Counted from the first letter of the stretch, positions 9,652 to 18,880 are shown. The stretch is 64,000 nucleotides of DNA from Lachnospiraceae bacterium P6B14 (GCA_000687695.1 JHWZ01000008.1:61408-125407), one strand, 5' to 3'. Program-made: numbers and translations. The notes: generated by a model from the sequence alone, not told the origin.

Positions 9652-10440
9652 ATGGCTATTAAAATGAAAGTTGAAGGAACGGTGACTATCATAAGCTCTT
9701 CGGAGGGATTTTTTACGAAGGGTATGGAGTCAAAGATCCAGGAGATGGGGTATACTACCGCATTTGCGACTCTCGAGGAAGGGAGCAGAGTGCTCGGCAG
9801 GATCCGTTCCGGCACGGGACTCTATGTCCTTTATATGCAGGATGAGATCGAGCAGAAAATCCTTATGGATCTGCATGATATACTGAACGTGGATGGAAAG
9901 AAGGTCATAATCATCGGCGAGAGCGAGGATTATGACGCCATGAAAAAGATCATCCCGGTGACTCAGATACTCAAATGGCTTGACAGACCGCTCGATATGA
10001 ATGCATTTTTGAAATGTGTACGTGAGTACTACGAGGAGGAAGAGGAGGTCTTTGAGAAAAAGACCATCCTTATCGTGGATGATGACATCACATACATGAG
10101 ACTGATTTATGACTGGCTGAAGGAGGACTACACCGTAGGAATGGCATCGTCCGGTGTGCAGGCGATATCATGGCTTGTGAAAAATACCGCGGATCTCGTG
10201 CTGATGGATTACGAGATGCCGGTGGTAAATGGTCCGCAGGTGGTTCAGATGCTCCACAGCGATTCGACGACAGGCGGTATCCCGGTTATGTTTTTGACCG
10301 GTAAAAATGAAAAGGAGTTCGTTATGAGCGTGGTCGACCTAAAGCCGGTTGACTACCTGCTGAAGACGATCGATAAGATGGCGCTGTTGGGGAAGATTAA
10401 GAAGTTCTTTGAAAGTCAGAGGAAGCTGAATAAAGATTGA
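9652..10440 (+). CDS. Response regulator with degenerate and intact receiver domains
   Basis: A 262-residue protein in two parts. Residues 1-135 have an alpha/beta pattern like a receiver domain but without the acidic pair or phospho-acceptor. Residues 140-262 form a normal receiver: TILIVDDD, phospho-acceptor D186 in VLMDYEMP, the conserved Thr in FLTGK and Lys in YLLKTID. There is no DNA-binding or enzymatic output domain. It is the last gene of the FIST-kinase operon. The same architecture occurs at 56215-57006, also next to a hybrid kinase with HPt. The output may be protein-protein interaction through the degenerate half; that is inference. Confidence 0.88.
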   Translation: MAIKMKVEGTVTIISSSEGFFTKGMESKIQEMGYTTAFATLEEGSRVLGRIRSGTGLYVLYMQDEIEQKILMDLHDILNVDGKKVIIIGESEDYDAMKKIIPVTQILKWLDRPLDMNAFLKCVREYYEEEEEVFEKKTILIVDDDITYMRLIYDWLKEDYTVGMASSGVQAISWLVKNTADLVLMDYEMPVVNGPQVVQMLHSDSTTGGIPVMFLTGKNEKEFVMSVVDLKPVDYLLKTIDKMALLGKIKKFFESQRKLNKD

Positions 10441-10463
10441 TATGAAGACATACGAAGGCGGGC

Positions 10464-10617
10464 GGGAATTGATGACTATTTCTGTGAGGGCACGCTTTCG
10501 CTTCTTTATCATACGTCACGTTGTGCGACTCGAAGGAAACTCTTCGAGTTTCCTAACCTCGTCTGCGCAACGACGTATGATACATATCCCTCACAGTGAA
10601 ATATGTCATCAATTCCC
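10464..10617. repeat. Family II nested palindrome
   Basis: Three nested stems. Outer: GGGAATTGATGAC pairs with GTCATCAATTCCC, continuing into TGTGAGGG/CCCTCACA. Middle: TATCATACGTC (10507-10517) with GACGTATGATA (10572-10582). Tip: AGGAAACTC/GAGTTTCCT. The middle arms occur almost unchanged in inverse orientation at 28288-28441. An open frame across it (10442-10642) has no protein character. This fills most of the 327-base gap between the response regulator and argS. Confidence 0.85.
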
Positions 10618-10649
10618 TTTGAGCGTGCCAGTTCCATGTTAGTTTTTTT

Positions 10650-10675
10650 AGAAGAGTTTTTCTCTTCTTTTTTTT
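10650..10675 (+). terminator. Intrinsic terminator upstream of argS
   Basis: AGAAGAG, a 5-base T-rich loop, CTCTTCT, then a T run to 10675. It ends transcripts of the FIST-kinase-regulator operon after they pass the palindromic element. Confidence 0.8.
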
Positions 10676-10696
10676 AAACTTTATTAAAAATATGTA

Positions 10697-10728
10697 TTGA
10701 CAGTAATTAATTTAAGGCTTAATATAAT
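10697..10728 (+). promoter_or_regulatory. Likely argS promoter
   Basis: A perfect TTGACA (10697-10702) is followed by TATAAT (10723-10728), but at 20 bases; TTAATA at 10719-10724 gives a 16-base spacer instead. The region is AT-rich and lies between the terminator and argS. No T-box sequence (AGGGTGGNACCGCG type) is present. Confidence 0.55.
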
Positions 10729-10767
10729 ATTTGTGACTTTTATAAGTATAAGAAGGGAAGTTTTTTA

Positions 10768-12537
10768 ATGAAAACGATTATTGAGAGACTGAGTGATATC
10801 GCGGGGTCGGCGTTTGAGAAGGCCGGATATGACCCAAAATACGGCAAGGTCGGGGTGTCGAACAGACCTGATCTGTGCCAGTATCAGTGTAACGGAGCCA
10901 TGGCAGCTGCAAAGGAGTATCATAAAGCGCCGATCCAGATCGCGAATGAGATCGTGGAGGGGATGGACATATATGATGCCTTTGAGTCAGTCGAGGCTGT
11001 GAATCCGGGATTTATCAATATCAATATCAATCCGGAGTTTCTGGCTGAGTATGTCGAGCAGATGAGCAGGGATGCGAGACTCGGGGTGCCGGTGCCGGAG
11101 AATCCGAAAACCATTATCGTTGATTACGGCGGAGCGAACGTGGCAAAGCCGCTTCATGTAGGACATTTGAGACCGGCTACGATTGGTGAGAGTGTTAAGA
11201 GAATTTGTGCATTTGCCGGACACAAGGTGATAGGTGATGTGCATCTGGGTGACTGGGGACTGCAGATGGGACTTATCATCGCAGAGTTGAAGAAAAGAAG
11301 CCCCGAGCTTGTTTACTTTGATGAGAACTTCTCAGGTGAGTACCCGAAAGAAGCTCCATTTACGATAAGTGACTTAGAGGAGATCTATCCGGCAGCGAGT
11401 GCGAGATCCAAGGAGGATGAGGAGTTCAGACTCGAGGCCGAGGAGAACACGAGACGTCTTCAGTCAGGATATGAGCCCTATATGGCAATCTGGCGTCATA
11501 TCATGGACGTATCGGTCGCTGATCTGAAAAAGAACTATGACAGACTGGATGTGCACTTCGACCTTTGGAAGGGCGAGAGTGATGTCGAGAGTTATATCCC
11601 CGATATGGTCGAGGATCTGAAGGCAAAGGGATTGGCGCATGAGAGTGATGGTGCTCTCGTTGTGGATGTAACGGAGCCCGATGATGCGAAGGAATTGCCA
11701 CCGTGTATTATCCTTAAGTCGAACGGGGCAACGCTCTATGCGACTACGGATCTGGCAACGATCATAGAAAGGGAGAAGCTGTATAAACCTGATCAGATAG
11801 TCTATGTGGCTGATAAAAGGCAGTCACTGCATTTTACACAGGTATTCAGGGTAGCCAAAAAAGCTCGTCTTCTTCCTGATGCGACTGAGCTCGTACATAT
11901 AGGCTTCGGTACGATGAATGGTCCCGACGGAAAGCCGTTTAAAACGAGAGACGGAGGGATACTGAGGCTCGAGCAGTTACATGCGCAGATAGTAGATGAA
12001 GTCAAGACCAAGATGCGTGAGAACCGTGATTACGGTGAGGTAGAGCTCGAGGAGATCGCTGATAAGGTCGGACTTGCCGCCCTGAAGTACGGAGATCTGT
12101 CCAACCAGGCAGCGAAGGATTACATTTTTGATGTTGAGAGGTTCGCCTCATTCGAAGGAAATACAGGACCATATATACTGTATACGATAGTGAGGATCGG
12201 TTCCGTGCTTTCGAAGTTCACTGATGAGGGTGGCACTATCGATGAGGATGAGGAGCTGATGGCTCCGAAATCAGAGAGTGAGAGCGAGCTTTACAGGACG
12301 CTGGCGGGCTTTATCGAGATGGTGGATGCCGCATACAGGGAGCTCGCGCCGCACAAGGTTTGCCAGTATGTATACGCGCTATCTGAGGCGTTTAACCATT
12401 TTTACCACGATACCAGGATCCTCGCGGAGGAGGATGAGGATCAGAAAAACTCGTATCTGAGGTTGATAGAGTTGGTAAGACGTGTTTTGAAACAGGGAAT
12501 TGATTTGCTCGGCTTCGAAGCGCCGATTAAGATGTGA
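10768..12537 (+). CDS. argS: Arginyl-tRNA synthetase
   Basis: A 589-residue class I synthetase that charges tRNA-Arg. The N-terminal Arg-tRNA-synthetase domain is followed by the catalytic core with the HIGH-type motif HVGHLRPATIGES after DYGGANVAKPL, and a C-terminal DALR anticodon-binding domain with RFASFEGNTGPYI near its junction. Length is normal. GAAGGGAAG lies about 10 bases before the ATG. It begins a transcript also containing the ATPase that starts 12 bases downstream. Confidence 0.96.
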   Translation: MKTIIERLSDIAGSAFEKAGYDPKYGKVGVSNRPDLCQYQCNGAMAAAKEYHKAPIQIANEIVEGMDIYDAFESVEAVNPGFINININPEFLAEYVEQMSRDARLGVPVPENPKTIIVDYGGANVAKPLHVGHLRPATIGESVKRICAFAGHKVIGDVHLGDWGLQMGLIIAELKKRSPELVYFDENFSGEYPKEAPFTISDLEEIYPAASARSKEDEEFRLEAEENTRRLQSGYEPYMAIWRHIMDVSVADLKKNYDRLDVHFDLWKGESDVESYIPDMVEDLKAKGLAHESDGALVVDVTEPDDAKELPPCIILKSNGATLYATTDLATIIEREKLYKPDQIVYVADKRQSLHFTQVFRVAKKARLLPDATELVHIGFGTMNGPDGKPFKTRDGGILRLEQLHAQIVDEVKTKMRENRDYGEVELEEIADKVGLAALKYGDLSNQAAKDYIFDVERFASFEGNTGPYILYTIVRIGSVLSKFTDEGGTIDEDEELMAPKSESESELYRTLAGFIEMVDAAYRELAPHKVCQYVYALSEAFNHFYHDTRILAEEDEDQKNSYLRLIELVRRVLKQGIDLLGFEAPIKM

Positions 12538-12549
12538 GGAGGGAATAAG

Positions 12550-13872
12550 ATGTTTATCGGAAGAGAGAAGGAGAGGAAGCAGCTGGAAGCTTCCTTCAAG
12601 AAAAATGACAACGACATTGTGATCCTTTACGGACGTGAGGGTGTCGGAAAGACAACTCTTGTTAAGGAGTTTGTAAAGGACAAGCATATGGTCTACTATC
12701 AGGCCAGAGAGCTTTCCGAGAAGGAGCAGAGTCGCTATTTCGACAAAAAGAAAGAGGAGATCTCGAAGTTTCTTCTTATCCCTACCAGAGAAAAATGTGT
12801 GCTTGTTATCGATGAGTTTGACCTGATGCAGAAGGGGTACAAGACATTTTTCCAGGATTTCATCTCATATCTGAACACACTTCCCATCGGACAGGTGATG
12901 GTGCTTTTGGTGAGTTCGTCCGTTCAGTGGGTTGAGAATAAGATGGCTGACGAGGCACCGGAACTGATCGGTGAGGTCGCTGCGTTTATCAAGCTTCGTG
13001 AGTTCACATTCCTTGAGATGGTGGATCGTTTCCCGAACTCAACTACAGAGGATATAATCACTATTTACGGAATCCTCGGCGGTGTGCCGGAGTATCTCGA
13101 TCTGTGGAATCCGAAGGAGTCTGTACGCAAGAATATCATAAGACTGTTCCTCGATGAGCACGCTCCATTGAAAAAGGAGCCGTCGAGATTTCTTAAGACC
13201 GTGCTCAGGGAGCTTCCTTTCTACAACACGATCCTTTCCGTGCTTGCAGAGGATATGCCGAAGCTTAATTACCTATACAACAGAACAGGATTCTCACGCG
13301 CCAAGATTTCCGTATATATCAAAAATCTTATCCAGCTCGATGTGGCTACGAAGATCTTTTCTTTCGAGCCTGATAAGAGAGATGCCGTTCAGAAGGGTCT
13401 TTACGGTATCACGGATTCTTTGCTTAAGTTCTACTTCAAGTTGATATATCCGAATATCAGTGAGCTTTCTTTGCTTACACCGGAGGAGTATTTCGCGAAG
13501 TATATAAAGGACGAGCTTCCGGGTATCATGGAGTATGCTTATATCAAGGTCTGCAGAGAGTTCATGGACCTGATGAGCCGTTACGATCGTCTGCCGGAGA
13601 AGTTTGGAAATTTCGGTTCTTTGTATGGAAAGACAGGATTTATTCCGCTTGTTTCTCGTGCGGAGAATGGCAAGATAGTTGTCGGAGAGTGTAAGTGGTC
13701 ATCGAAGCCGATGAGCATGAAAGATTTTGAGGCGCTTCTTGACAATACAAATCAGCTTGGCAAGGAGGCGGATTATTATTATCTGTTCTCCAAGGAGGGC
13801 TTTGCTCAGGATCTCGCTGCGATGGCACAGAATATGGACAATATCAATACCATTTCGTTGGAAGATATGTAG
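12550..13872 (+). CDS. DUF234-type (archaeal-ATPase family) ATP-binding protein
   Basis: A 440-residue STAND/AAA-like ATPase. Walker A is GREGVGKTTL near residue 30 and Walker B is VLVIDEFDLM near residue 85. A winged-helix-like middle follows, then a C-terminal DUF234 domain with a nuclease-like core (KTGFIPLVSRAENGKIVVGECKW; the GECKW lysine matches restriction-like ExK motifs). It sits 12 bases after argS with a good GAGGAGG. These proteins are common and often multicopy in Clostridia and some archaea; their cellular role is not established. The 3' flank carries a 130-base palindrome. Confidence 0.85.
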   Translation: MFIGREKERKQLEASFKKNDNDIVILYGREGVGKTTLVKEFVKDKHMVYYQARELSEKEQSRYFDKKKEEISKFLLIPTREKCVLVIDEFDLMQKGYKTFFQDFISYLNTLPIGQVMVLLVSSSVQWVENKMADEAPELIGEVAAFIKLREFTFLEMVDRFPNSTTEDIITIYGILGGVPEYLDLWNPKESVRKNIIRLFLDEHAPLKKEPSRFLKTVLRELPFYNTILSVLAEDMPKLNYLYNRTGFSRAKISVYIKNLIQLDVATKIFSFEPDKRDAVQKGLYGITDSLLKFYFKLIYPNISELSLLTPEEYFAKYIKDELPGIMEYAYIKVCREFMDLMSRYDRLPEKFGNFGSLYGKTGFIPLVSRAENGKIVVGECKWSSKPMSMKDFEALLDNTNQLGKEADYYYLFSKEGFAQDLAAMAQNMDNINTISLEDM

Positions 13873-13937
13873 TGTTTCCGTGTGGCATAGACGGACGAGT
13901 TTGACCTTTCCGTTCCGTGCGGTTTTAAGCGCAATTC

Positions 13938-14069
13938 TGAATTATCCACTCGGGACTCCACTCGCGTCATTCGGAACCGTAGCGGTGCACGACTCGAAGG
14001 GAACTCAAAGAGTTCCCTGACCTCGTCTGCGCACCGACGCTTCCGACAGGTCCCTCGTTAGATAATTCA
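13938..14069. repeat. Family II nested palindrome between two ATPase genes
   Basis: Outer arms TGAATTATC (13938-13946) and GATAATTCA (14061-14069). Middle arms CGGAACCGTAGCGGTGC and GCACCGACGCTTCCG. The tip has GGGAACTC/GAGTTCCC. The tip and inner flank (GACTCGAAGG...CCTCGTCTGCGCA) closely match the copy at 10464-10617 while the outer arms differ. Two overlapping open frames here do not look like genes. Confidence 0.78.
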
Positions 14070-14111
14070 ATCTGAAATTATTGACCATACCTGTATATGA
14101 AAGGTGATTCT

Positions 14112-15422
14112 ATGGATAAACTATACCAGTATGTAAGTTCTTTAATTATGTATAATGGTTCACGCGATGGAACCGTGCTTGAGAGGCTGAGTGATATTAT
14201 CCGTGGTTATGAGAAGAATCCGTCTTCGGGGGTGAATCCGCAGGCGCAGGTGAATGATGAGATCCACAGGATACTCGAGATCGCGACTACGTATGGATTT
14301 ACTGATAATCTGTGGAAATCGTATATTGCTTATTTGATTGCTACTGACGAGAATCCTTTCAGTATACTGTGTGAGATGGTGGGTGCGGCTGATAACGCCT
14401 CTGCGAATGTGATAGTTAAAAAGGATATGGATAATTTCTATCGCATTTATAATTATGATTTCAAGAAAGCAGAGGATGTGATCGGGACGGATTGTTTTTC
14501 TTTGTTGCTTGATTACAAGAGTATGCATAAGGATGCCAACACCTATAATATGAGCGTCAGCGAGAAAGTTAAGGAGCTTCGTTTGGAGCTTGATAAAGCG
14601 AAGGGCGGAGATGATTTCTTTGATATCGTGACCGGGTTTTACAAGCGCTACGGTGTGGGCAAGTTCGGACTTAATAAGGCGTTCAGAGTGATCGGTGAGG
14701 GCAAGGATTTTTCCATCGAGGCGATCACGCATACCTCTGATGTGACTCTTGATCATCTGGTCGGTTATGAGTCGCAGAAGGAGAGACTGATCGAAAATAC
14801 GGAAGCATTTGTTTCCGGCAGGCCGGCGAATAATTGCCTTTTATATGGTGATGCGGGAACCGGAAAATCGACCTGTATAAAAGCTATTGTAAACAAGTAC
14901 TATGACAGGGGACTGAGACTGATTGAGATCTACAAGCACCAGTTTAAAGAATTGTCCTCTATTATACGTCAGGTCAAAAACCGCAATTACAGATTTATAA
15001 TCTATATGGATGACCTGTCCTTCGAAGAGTTTGAAACGGATTATAAGTATTTAAAAGCTGTTATCGAAGGCGGTATGGAGGTTCGTCCGGAAAACGTCTT
15101 AATCTATGCCACATCAAATCGACGTCACCTGATCCGTGAGACTTGGAGTGACAGAAGTGATATGAGCCAGGATGAAGTTCATCGCAGTGATACGATGCAG
15201 GAAAAGTTATCATTGGTCGCTCGTTTCGGTGTCACGATCAGCTTCGAAAAGCCTTCTAAAAAGCTGTTTGACGAAATTGTCATCGAACTCGCCAAGGGCG
15301 CGGGAATCGATCTTGCTCAAGAGGAGTTAATAGCGCAGGCAAACGTTTGGAGTTTACGTAATGGAGGTTACTCCGGTCGAACCGCGGAACAGTTTGTTGT
15401 TAGTTTACTAAGCAAATCATAA
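14112..15422 (+). CDS. DUF815-type AAA ATPase
   Basis: A 436-residue ATPase of the DUF815 family. The N-terminal half (about 1-215) is helical and lacks known motifs. The C-terminal half has Walker A GDAGTGKSTC, Walker B FIIYMDDLSFEEFE, a sensor-like YATSNRRHLI and a SGRTAEQFV lid. ATG 14112 is preferred over ATG 14097 because the AAAGGTG ribosome site lies between them. Function unknown in this family. Its last codons and stop lie inside the left arm of a palindrome (15412-15490), and another palindrome follows, so this gene is bracketed by elements. Confidence 0.88.
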   Translation: MDKLYQYVSSLIMYNGSRDGTVLERLSDIIRGYEKNPSSGVNPQAQVNDEIHRILEIATTYGFTDNLWKSYIAYLIATDENPFSILCEMVGAADNASANVIVKKDMDNFYRIYNYDFKKAEDVIGTDCFSLLLDYKSMHKDANTYNMSVSEKVKELRLELDKAKGGDDFFDIVTGFYKRYGVGKFGLNKAFRVIGEGKDFSIEAITHTSDVTLDHLVGYESQKERLIENTEAFVSGRPANNCLLYGDAGTGKSTCIKAIVNKYYDRGLRLIEIYKHQFKELSSIIRQVKNRNYRFIIYMDDLSFEEFETDYKYLKAVIEGGMEVRPENVLIYATSNRRHLIRETWSDRSDMSQDEVHRSDTMQEKLSLVARFGVTISFEKPSKKLFDEIVIELAKGAGIDLAQEELIAQANVWSLRNGGYSGRTAEQFVVSLLSKS

Positions 15423-15490
15423 CCGAATCTTTACTCGGAGACGGCCAAGTCTGTCAAGTCTCCTCGTATGCGATTCGGCTTATGATTTGC
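15412..15490. repeat. Family I element overlapping the DUF815 stop codon
   Basis: GCAAATCATAACCGAATC (15412-15429) pairs with GATTCGGCTTATGATTTGC (15472-15490). The left arm contains the last codons and the TAA stop (15420-15422). The core, read on the minus strand, is CGAGGAGACTT ... GCCGTCTCCGAG, with CCAAGTCTGTCAAG in the loop shared with copies at 21030 and 43272. Confidence 0.82.
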
Positions 15491-15512
15491 GATAACACTG
15501 GAACAAGAATAA

Positions 15513-15611
15513 GCGCCGACGGCGTGAGTTCTCTCATAGCGAGACAGCGTAGCTGCAGAGTCGAACGAACTGTTCCAGTTCGTTTAGAGAATCTCACATA
15601 GCGTTCGGCGC
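15513..15611. repeat. Family II-like nested palindrome before yqeG
   Basis: GCGCCGAC...GAGTTCTCT (15513-15534) pairs with AGAGAATCTCAC...CGGCGC (15586-15611). The tip is a perfect hairpin AACGAACTG-TTC-CAGTTCGTT (15564-15584). It ends 15 bases before the yqeG start and could affect that gene's translation initiation. Confidence 0.72.
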
Positions 15612-15626
15612 GACAGGAGACTAATT

Positions 15627-16226
15627 ATGTTCGAAAAATATTTTCCTGACGAAACAGTAAGTTCGACTTACGACATCGATTTCGAGAAGCTTTACGCGGA
15701 CGGTTACCGCGGCTTGCTTTTCGACATTGACAATACCTTAGTCAAACACGGCGAAGGTGCCGATGACCGCGCAAAGGAGCTGTTTTTGCGCCTGAAAAAG
15801 ATCGGTTTCGAGTGTTGTCTGATTTCGAATAATAAAAAACGCCGGGTGCATATGTTCAATGAGGACATCGGTGTGCATAGCGTTTTTAACGCGCATAAGC
15901 CTGCGGCAAAGGGTTACTATTACGCGATGGAGCTGATGAATACCAACCTGAATAACACTGTGTTTATCGGCGACCAGCTATTTACGGATATTTTCGGAGC
16001 GAAGAGAATCGGCATGAAGAATTACCTCGTTGCGCCGATCAACAAGCGCGAAGAGATCCAGATCGTGATCAAAAGAAAGCTTGAGAATGTAGTGCTCTCG
16101 GAGTACAGAGCAAAGATTAAAGCGAAGTTGAGAGCCAGAGAGATCGAAAAGGGTATTCAGAGCCAGGAAAAGCGTGAGATAAAGGAATGGAAGAAAAAGC
16201 GGTATACCCAGCTGAGGAGACAGTGA
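15627..16226 (+). CDS. YqeG-family HAD IIIA phosphatase
   Basis: A 199-residue HAD-superfamily protein. Motif I is FDIDNTLVKHG, motif II is CLISNN, motif III/IV is VFIGDQLFTDIFGAKRIG. This matches the YqeG family, predicted phosphatases often found near ribosome-assembly or shikimate genes in Firmicutes. The C-terminal 45 residues are very Lys/Arg-rich, longer than usual for the family, and could bind nucleic acid. GACAGGAG lies just upstream of the ATG. The prolidase-type peptidase follows after 44 bases. Confidence 0.85.
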   Translation: MFEKYFPDETVSSTYDIDFEKLYADGYRGLLFDIDNTLVKHGEGADDRAKELFLRLKKIGFECCLISNNKKRRVHMFNEDIGVHSVFNAHKPAAKGYYYAMELMNTNLNNTVFIGDQLFTDIFGAKRIGMKNYLVAPINKREEIQIVIKRKLENVVLSEYRAKIKAKLRAREIEKGIQSQEKREIKEWKKKRYTQLRRQ

Positions 16227-16270
16227 CAAAACAATGATGGTATCGCGCATTATATTTCGAGAAGGAAACT

Positions 16271-17404
16271 ATGAGAGAAGAGATTGATAAGCTGTTATCA
16301 GAAGCCAAGGTTGATATGGTGCTGATAACGGATGAAGCGAATATGAGATTTTTATCTGGCTTTACGGGCGAGGGGTATCTGCTCATCACGAAGGATGCCG
16401 GTAAGGTCGTTACCGACTCGAGATATACGATCGCGGCGGTAGAGGAGTGTCCCGGCTTCGAGGTGATCGATTGGGGCGAGCTCGGATATTATAAGCCTGC
16501 CATGGACGCGGTAAAGGATAAGCAGATAAAGAGTGTCGGATACGAGGATATGTATCTGACAGTGGCAGAGTTCAAACAGTTTGAAAAGAAGCTGAAAAGA
16601 TACGCAGAATTAAAGCCTCTCGGAGCCAAGGCGGATGAGCTCAGGCAAATAAAGGATGAGACGGAGATCGGCCTGATAGCTGAGGCTGAGGCCATAGGAG
16701 ACAGGGCTTTTTCAAGGCTTATGCTGGATCTGGGAGTCGATGTCCGAAAACTCGGCGAGGTCGGTAAAGAGGTGGCGCGCTACCATGTCCGTACGCCGAT
16801 AGATGCGCTTAGGTCGACCGAAAAACAGATTGCAGCAAAGCTCGAGTTTTATATGAAGGATGAGGGCGGAGAGAAGCTCAGTTTCGATACTATCGCAGCG
16901 AGCGGAACGAACGGAGCAAAGCCTCATGCGGTGCCAACCGATAAGCTGCTGAAAAAAGGCGAGCTTCTGACTTTGGATTTCGGGTGCGTTTACAAAGGCT
17001 ACTGCTCAGATATGACGAGGACAATAGCTATCGGTAAACCATCGACGGCTCTTACAAAGATATATAACATAGTGAAAAATGCCCAGCAGGTCGCGCTCGA
17101 CGGCATACGTCCCGGTATGACTGGCAAGGATATAGATGCGCTGGCGCGTGATGTAATAGCAAAAGAAGGCTACGCAAAGGATTTCGGCCACTCGTTGGGA
17201 CATTCTGTTGGTCTGAAAATCCACGAGAAACCCGGGTTTTCAAAAAAAGAAAAGACAGAAATACGTCCGGGAATGGTCGTATCCGTCGAGCCCGGAATAT
17301 ACGTAGAAAACCTCGGTGGAGTGCGTATAGAGGACCTTGTAGCTATCACAGACGACGGAATCAGAAATCTTTCGAGGTCAGTTAAGGATTTGATTGTAGT
17401 ATAA
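16271..17404 (+). CDS. M24-family aminopeptidase (Xaa-Pro type)
   Basis: A 377-residue creatinase-fold metallopeptidase. The N-terminal domain (1-130) begins MREEIDKLLSEAKVDMVLITD. The catalytic domain carries the five metal ligands expected for M24: Asp in LDFGCVYKG and CSDMTRT, His in FGHSLGHSVG, Glu in VSVEPGIYVE and VRIEDLV. It probably removes residues before proline in peptides. Xaa-Pro peptidase genes often stand just upstream of efp in Firmicutes, as here with an aroD-aroK gene in between. Confidence 0.92.
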   Translation: MREEIDKLLSEAKVDMVLITDEANMRFLSGFTGEGYLLITKDAGKVVTDSRYTIAAVEECPGFEVIDWGELGYYKPAMDAVKDKQIKSVGYEDMYLTVAEFKQFEKKLKRYAELKPLGAKADELRQIKDETEIGLIAEAEAIGDRAFSRLMLDLGVDVRKLGEVGKEVARYHVRTPIDALRSTEKQIAAKLEFYMKDEGGEKLSFDTIAASGTNGAKPHAVPTDKLLKKGELLTLDFGCVYKGYCSDMTRTIAIGKPSTALTKIYNIVKNAQQVALDGIRPGMTGKDIDALARDVIAKEGYAKDFGHSLGHSVGLKIHEKPGFSKKEKTEIRPGMVVSVEPGIYVENLGGVRIEDLVAITDDGIRNLSRSVKDLIVV

Positions 17405-17484
17405 TATTGATATAAAACATAAGATTTGAATAAAAAGTAAAGTTTGAACATAAAAAGTAGGATTATTATATTTTACTACAGTAA

Positions 17485-17556
17485 GGAAACTGTGAATGCT
17501 TTGTGAGGAGACTTGATCGCTGATCCCGTCTCCGAGCGAAGCAGTTCACAGTTTCC
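17485..17556. repeat. Family I palindromic element before aroD-aroK
   Basis: GGAAACTGTGAATGCTTTG (17485-17503) pairs with CGAAGCAGTTCACAGTTTCC (17537-17556). The core is GAGGAGACTT - GATCGCTGATC - CCGTCTCCGAG. The remaining upstream stretch to 17404 is AT-rich with nothing recognised. Confidence 0.8.
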
Positions 17557-17584
17557 GACAGAAAAAAACGAAGGAGACATGCCT

Positions 17585-18823
17585 ATGAGCAAACGAGAAA
17601 ACCCGGATGTGAGAGAGCTTATCTGCGTTCCGATCGTATCTTTGGTGTGGTTCGGCATACTCGCTGAAGCCCGTAAAATAGCGGAAGAGCGAGTTGATAT
17701 GGCCGAGTGGAGACTCGACTTTTTTGCCGGACATGCAGAGGAAATCCCGGCGGTCATCAAGGAATTAAAAGGGATACTTGGCGATAAGAAGCTGATCGTA
17801 ACGCTTCGTTCCACGGACGAGGGTGGCGAGGATAAAGGTGACCGTTTTGACTATTTTTCGACCATATCCATGATCATTGATCAGGGACTCGCCGACTATG
17901 TCGATATCGAAGTGGAAAAGGATGAGAAAAAGCTTCGTGAGATGATCGTAAAAGCGCAGGGCAAGTTTACAAAGATCATCGGTTCCTACCACGACTTTGA
18001 AAAGATGCCGGATGAGGATTTCATCGTAGAAAAGCTTACAAAGATGCGTGATGAAGGCTGTGATGTCGGCAAGATCGCATGCATGGCCGAGTCTACGGAT
18101 GATGCCGGGAGAATGCTGGTTGCGACGGGACGTTTTCATGATAAACACCCGTCATTTCCGATAGCGACCATGGCGATGGGAAGACCGGGATATGTCACCA
18201 GACTCTACGGTGGGCTGTATGGCTCGAGAGTGACTTTCGCCACACTTGACAAGGCTTCAGCACCGGGACAGCGCAGTGTGCAGGAGGTGCTAACGACCTT
18301 TGATAAGCTGTTTTCCAGACCTGGGCATATCATTCTTATAGGATTCATGGGTACCGGAAAGTCAACGATGTCGAAGTTTATTTCCGAAAAATACGGAATC
18401 CCTGAGATAGATACGGATTCCATGATCGTATCTAAAACGGGTAAGCAGATATCCGAGATTTTTGACGAGGAGGGCGAAGAGACCTTCCGAAGGGTTGAGA
18501 CGGATATTCTCGATGAGCTCGGGACCCATGACAGATCGGTCGTTTCGTGCGGCGGTGGCACGGTGCTCCGAGACATAAATATCAGAAAACTGAAGAACTT
18601 CGGAACGATAGTTCTTCTTACAGCAAAGCCGGAGACTATCCACAAGAGAATACATAAGGATAACTCCAGACCGCTTCTTGACGGCAATATGAATGTCGGT
18701 TATATCGCTGAGCTTCTCGAAAAGAGAATGCCTTCATATGAGCGTGCCGCGGATGTCGTTGTAGCGACGGATGACCGTGATATAGAGGATATTGCGGCGG
18801 AAATATGGGAACATACTAAGTAA
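17585..18823 (+). CDS. Fused 3-dehydroquinate dehydratase (type I) - shikimate kinase
   Basis: A 412-residue two-enzyme protein. Residues 1-245 are a type I 3-dehydroquinase (AroD): EWRLDFF, VTLRS, the IIGSYHDF strand and FPIATMAMG; the Schiff-base Lys is expected in the VGKIACMA strand. Residues 250-412 are shikimate kinase (AroK): P-loop GFMGTGKSTM, DTDSMI, FRRVE, CGGGTVLR and RPLL. It performs two non-consecutive steps (3 and 5) of the shikimate pathway; step 4, AroE, is at 27525. ATG 17585 is preferred because GGAG ends 8 bases upstream; ATG 17579 would be only 2 bases away. Confidence 0.93.
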   Translation: MSKRENPDVRELICVPIVSLVWFGILAEARKIAEERVDMAEWRLDFFAGHAEEIPAVIKELKGILGDKKLIVTLRSTDEGGEDKGDRFDYFSTISMIIDQGLADYVDIEVEKDEKKLREMIVKAQGKFTKIIGSYHDFEKMPDEDFIVEKLTKMRDEGCDVGKIACMAESTDDAGRMLVATGRFHDKHPSFPIATMAMGRPGYVTRLYGGLYGSRVTFATLDKASAPGQRSVQEVLTTFDKLFSRPGHIILIGFMGTGKSTMSKFISEKYGIPEIDTDSMIVSKTGKQISEIFDEEGEETFRRVETDILDELGTHDRSVVSCGGGTVLRDINIRKLKNFGTIVLLTAKPETIHKRIHKDNSRPLLDGNMNVGYIAELLEKRMPSYERAADVVVATDDRDIEDIAAEIWEHTK

Positions 18824-18880
18824 AAATCCCGAGTGCGATCTTTCGCAGTATCATCAGAAGCGCGTGTGGGAACATTTTTC

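Noticed and set aside
10442..10642. A 66-codon open frame after the response regulator
   Set aside because: It runs across a three-level palindrome and a terminator region; the peptide has no protein-like features.
13727..14020. A 97-codon open frame overlapping the DUF234 ATPase gene
   Set aside because: It is a shadow of the ATPase frame continuing into the palindromic element; there is no ribosome site.
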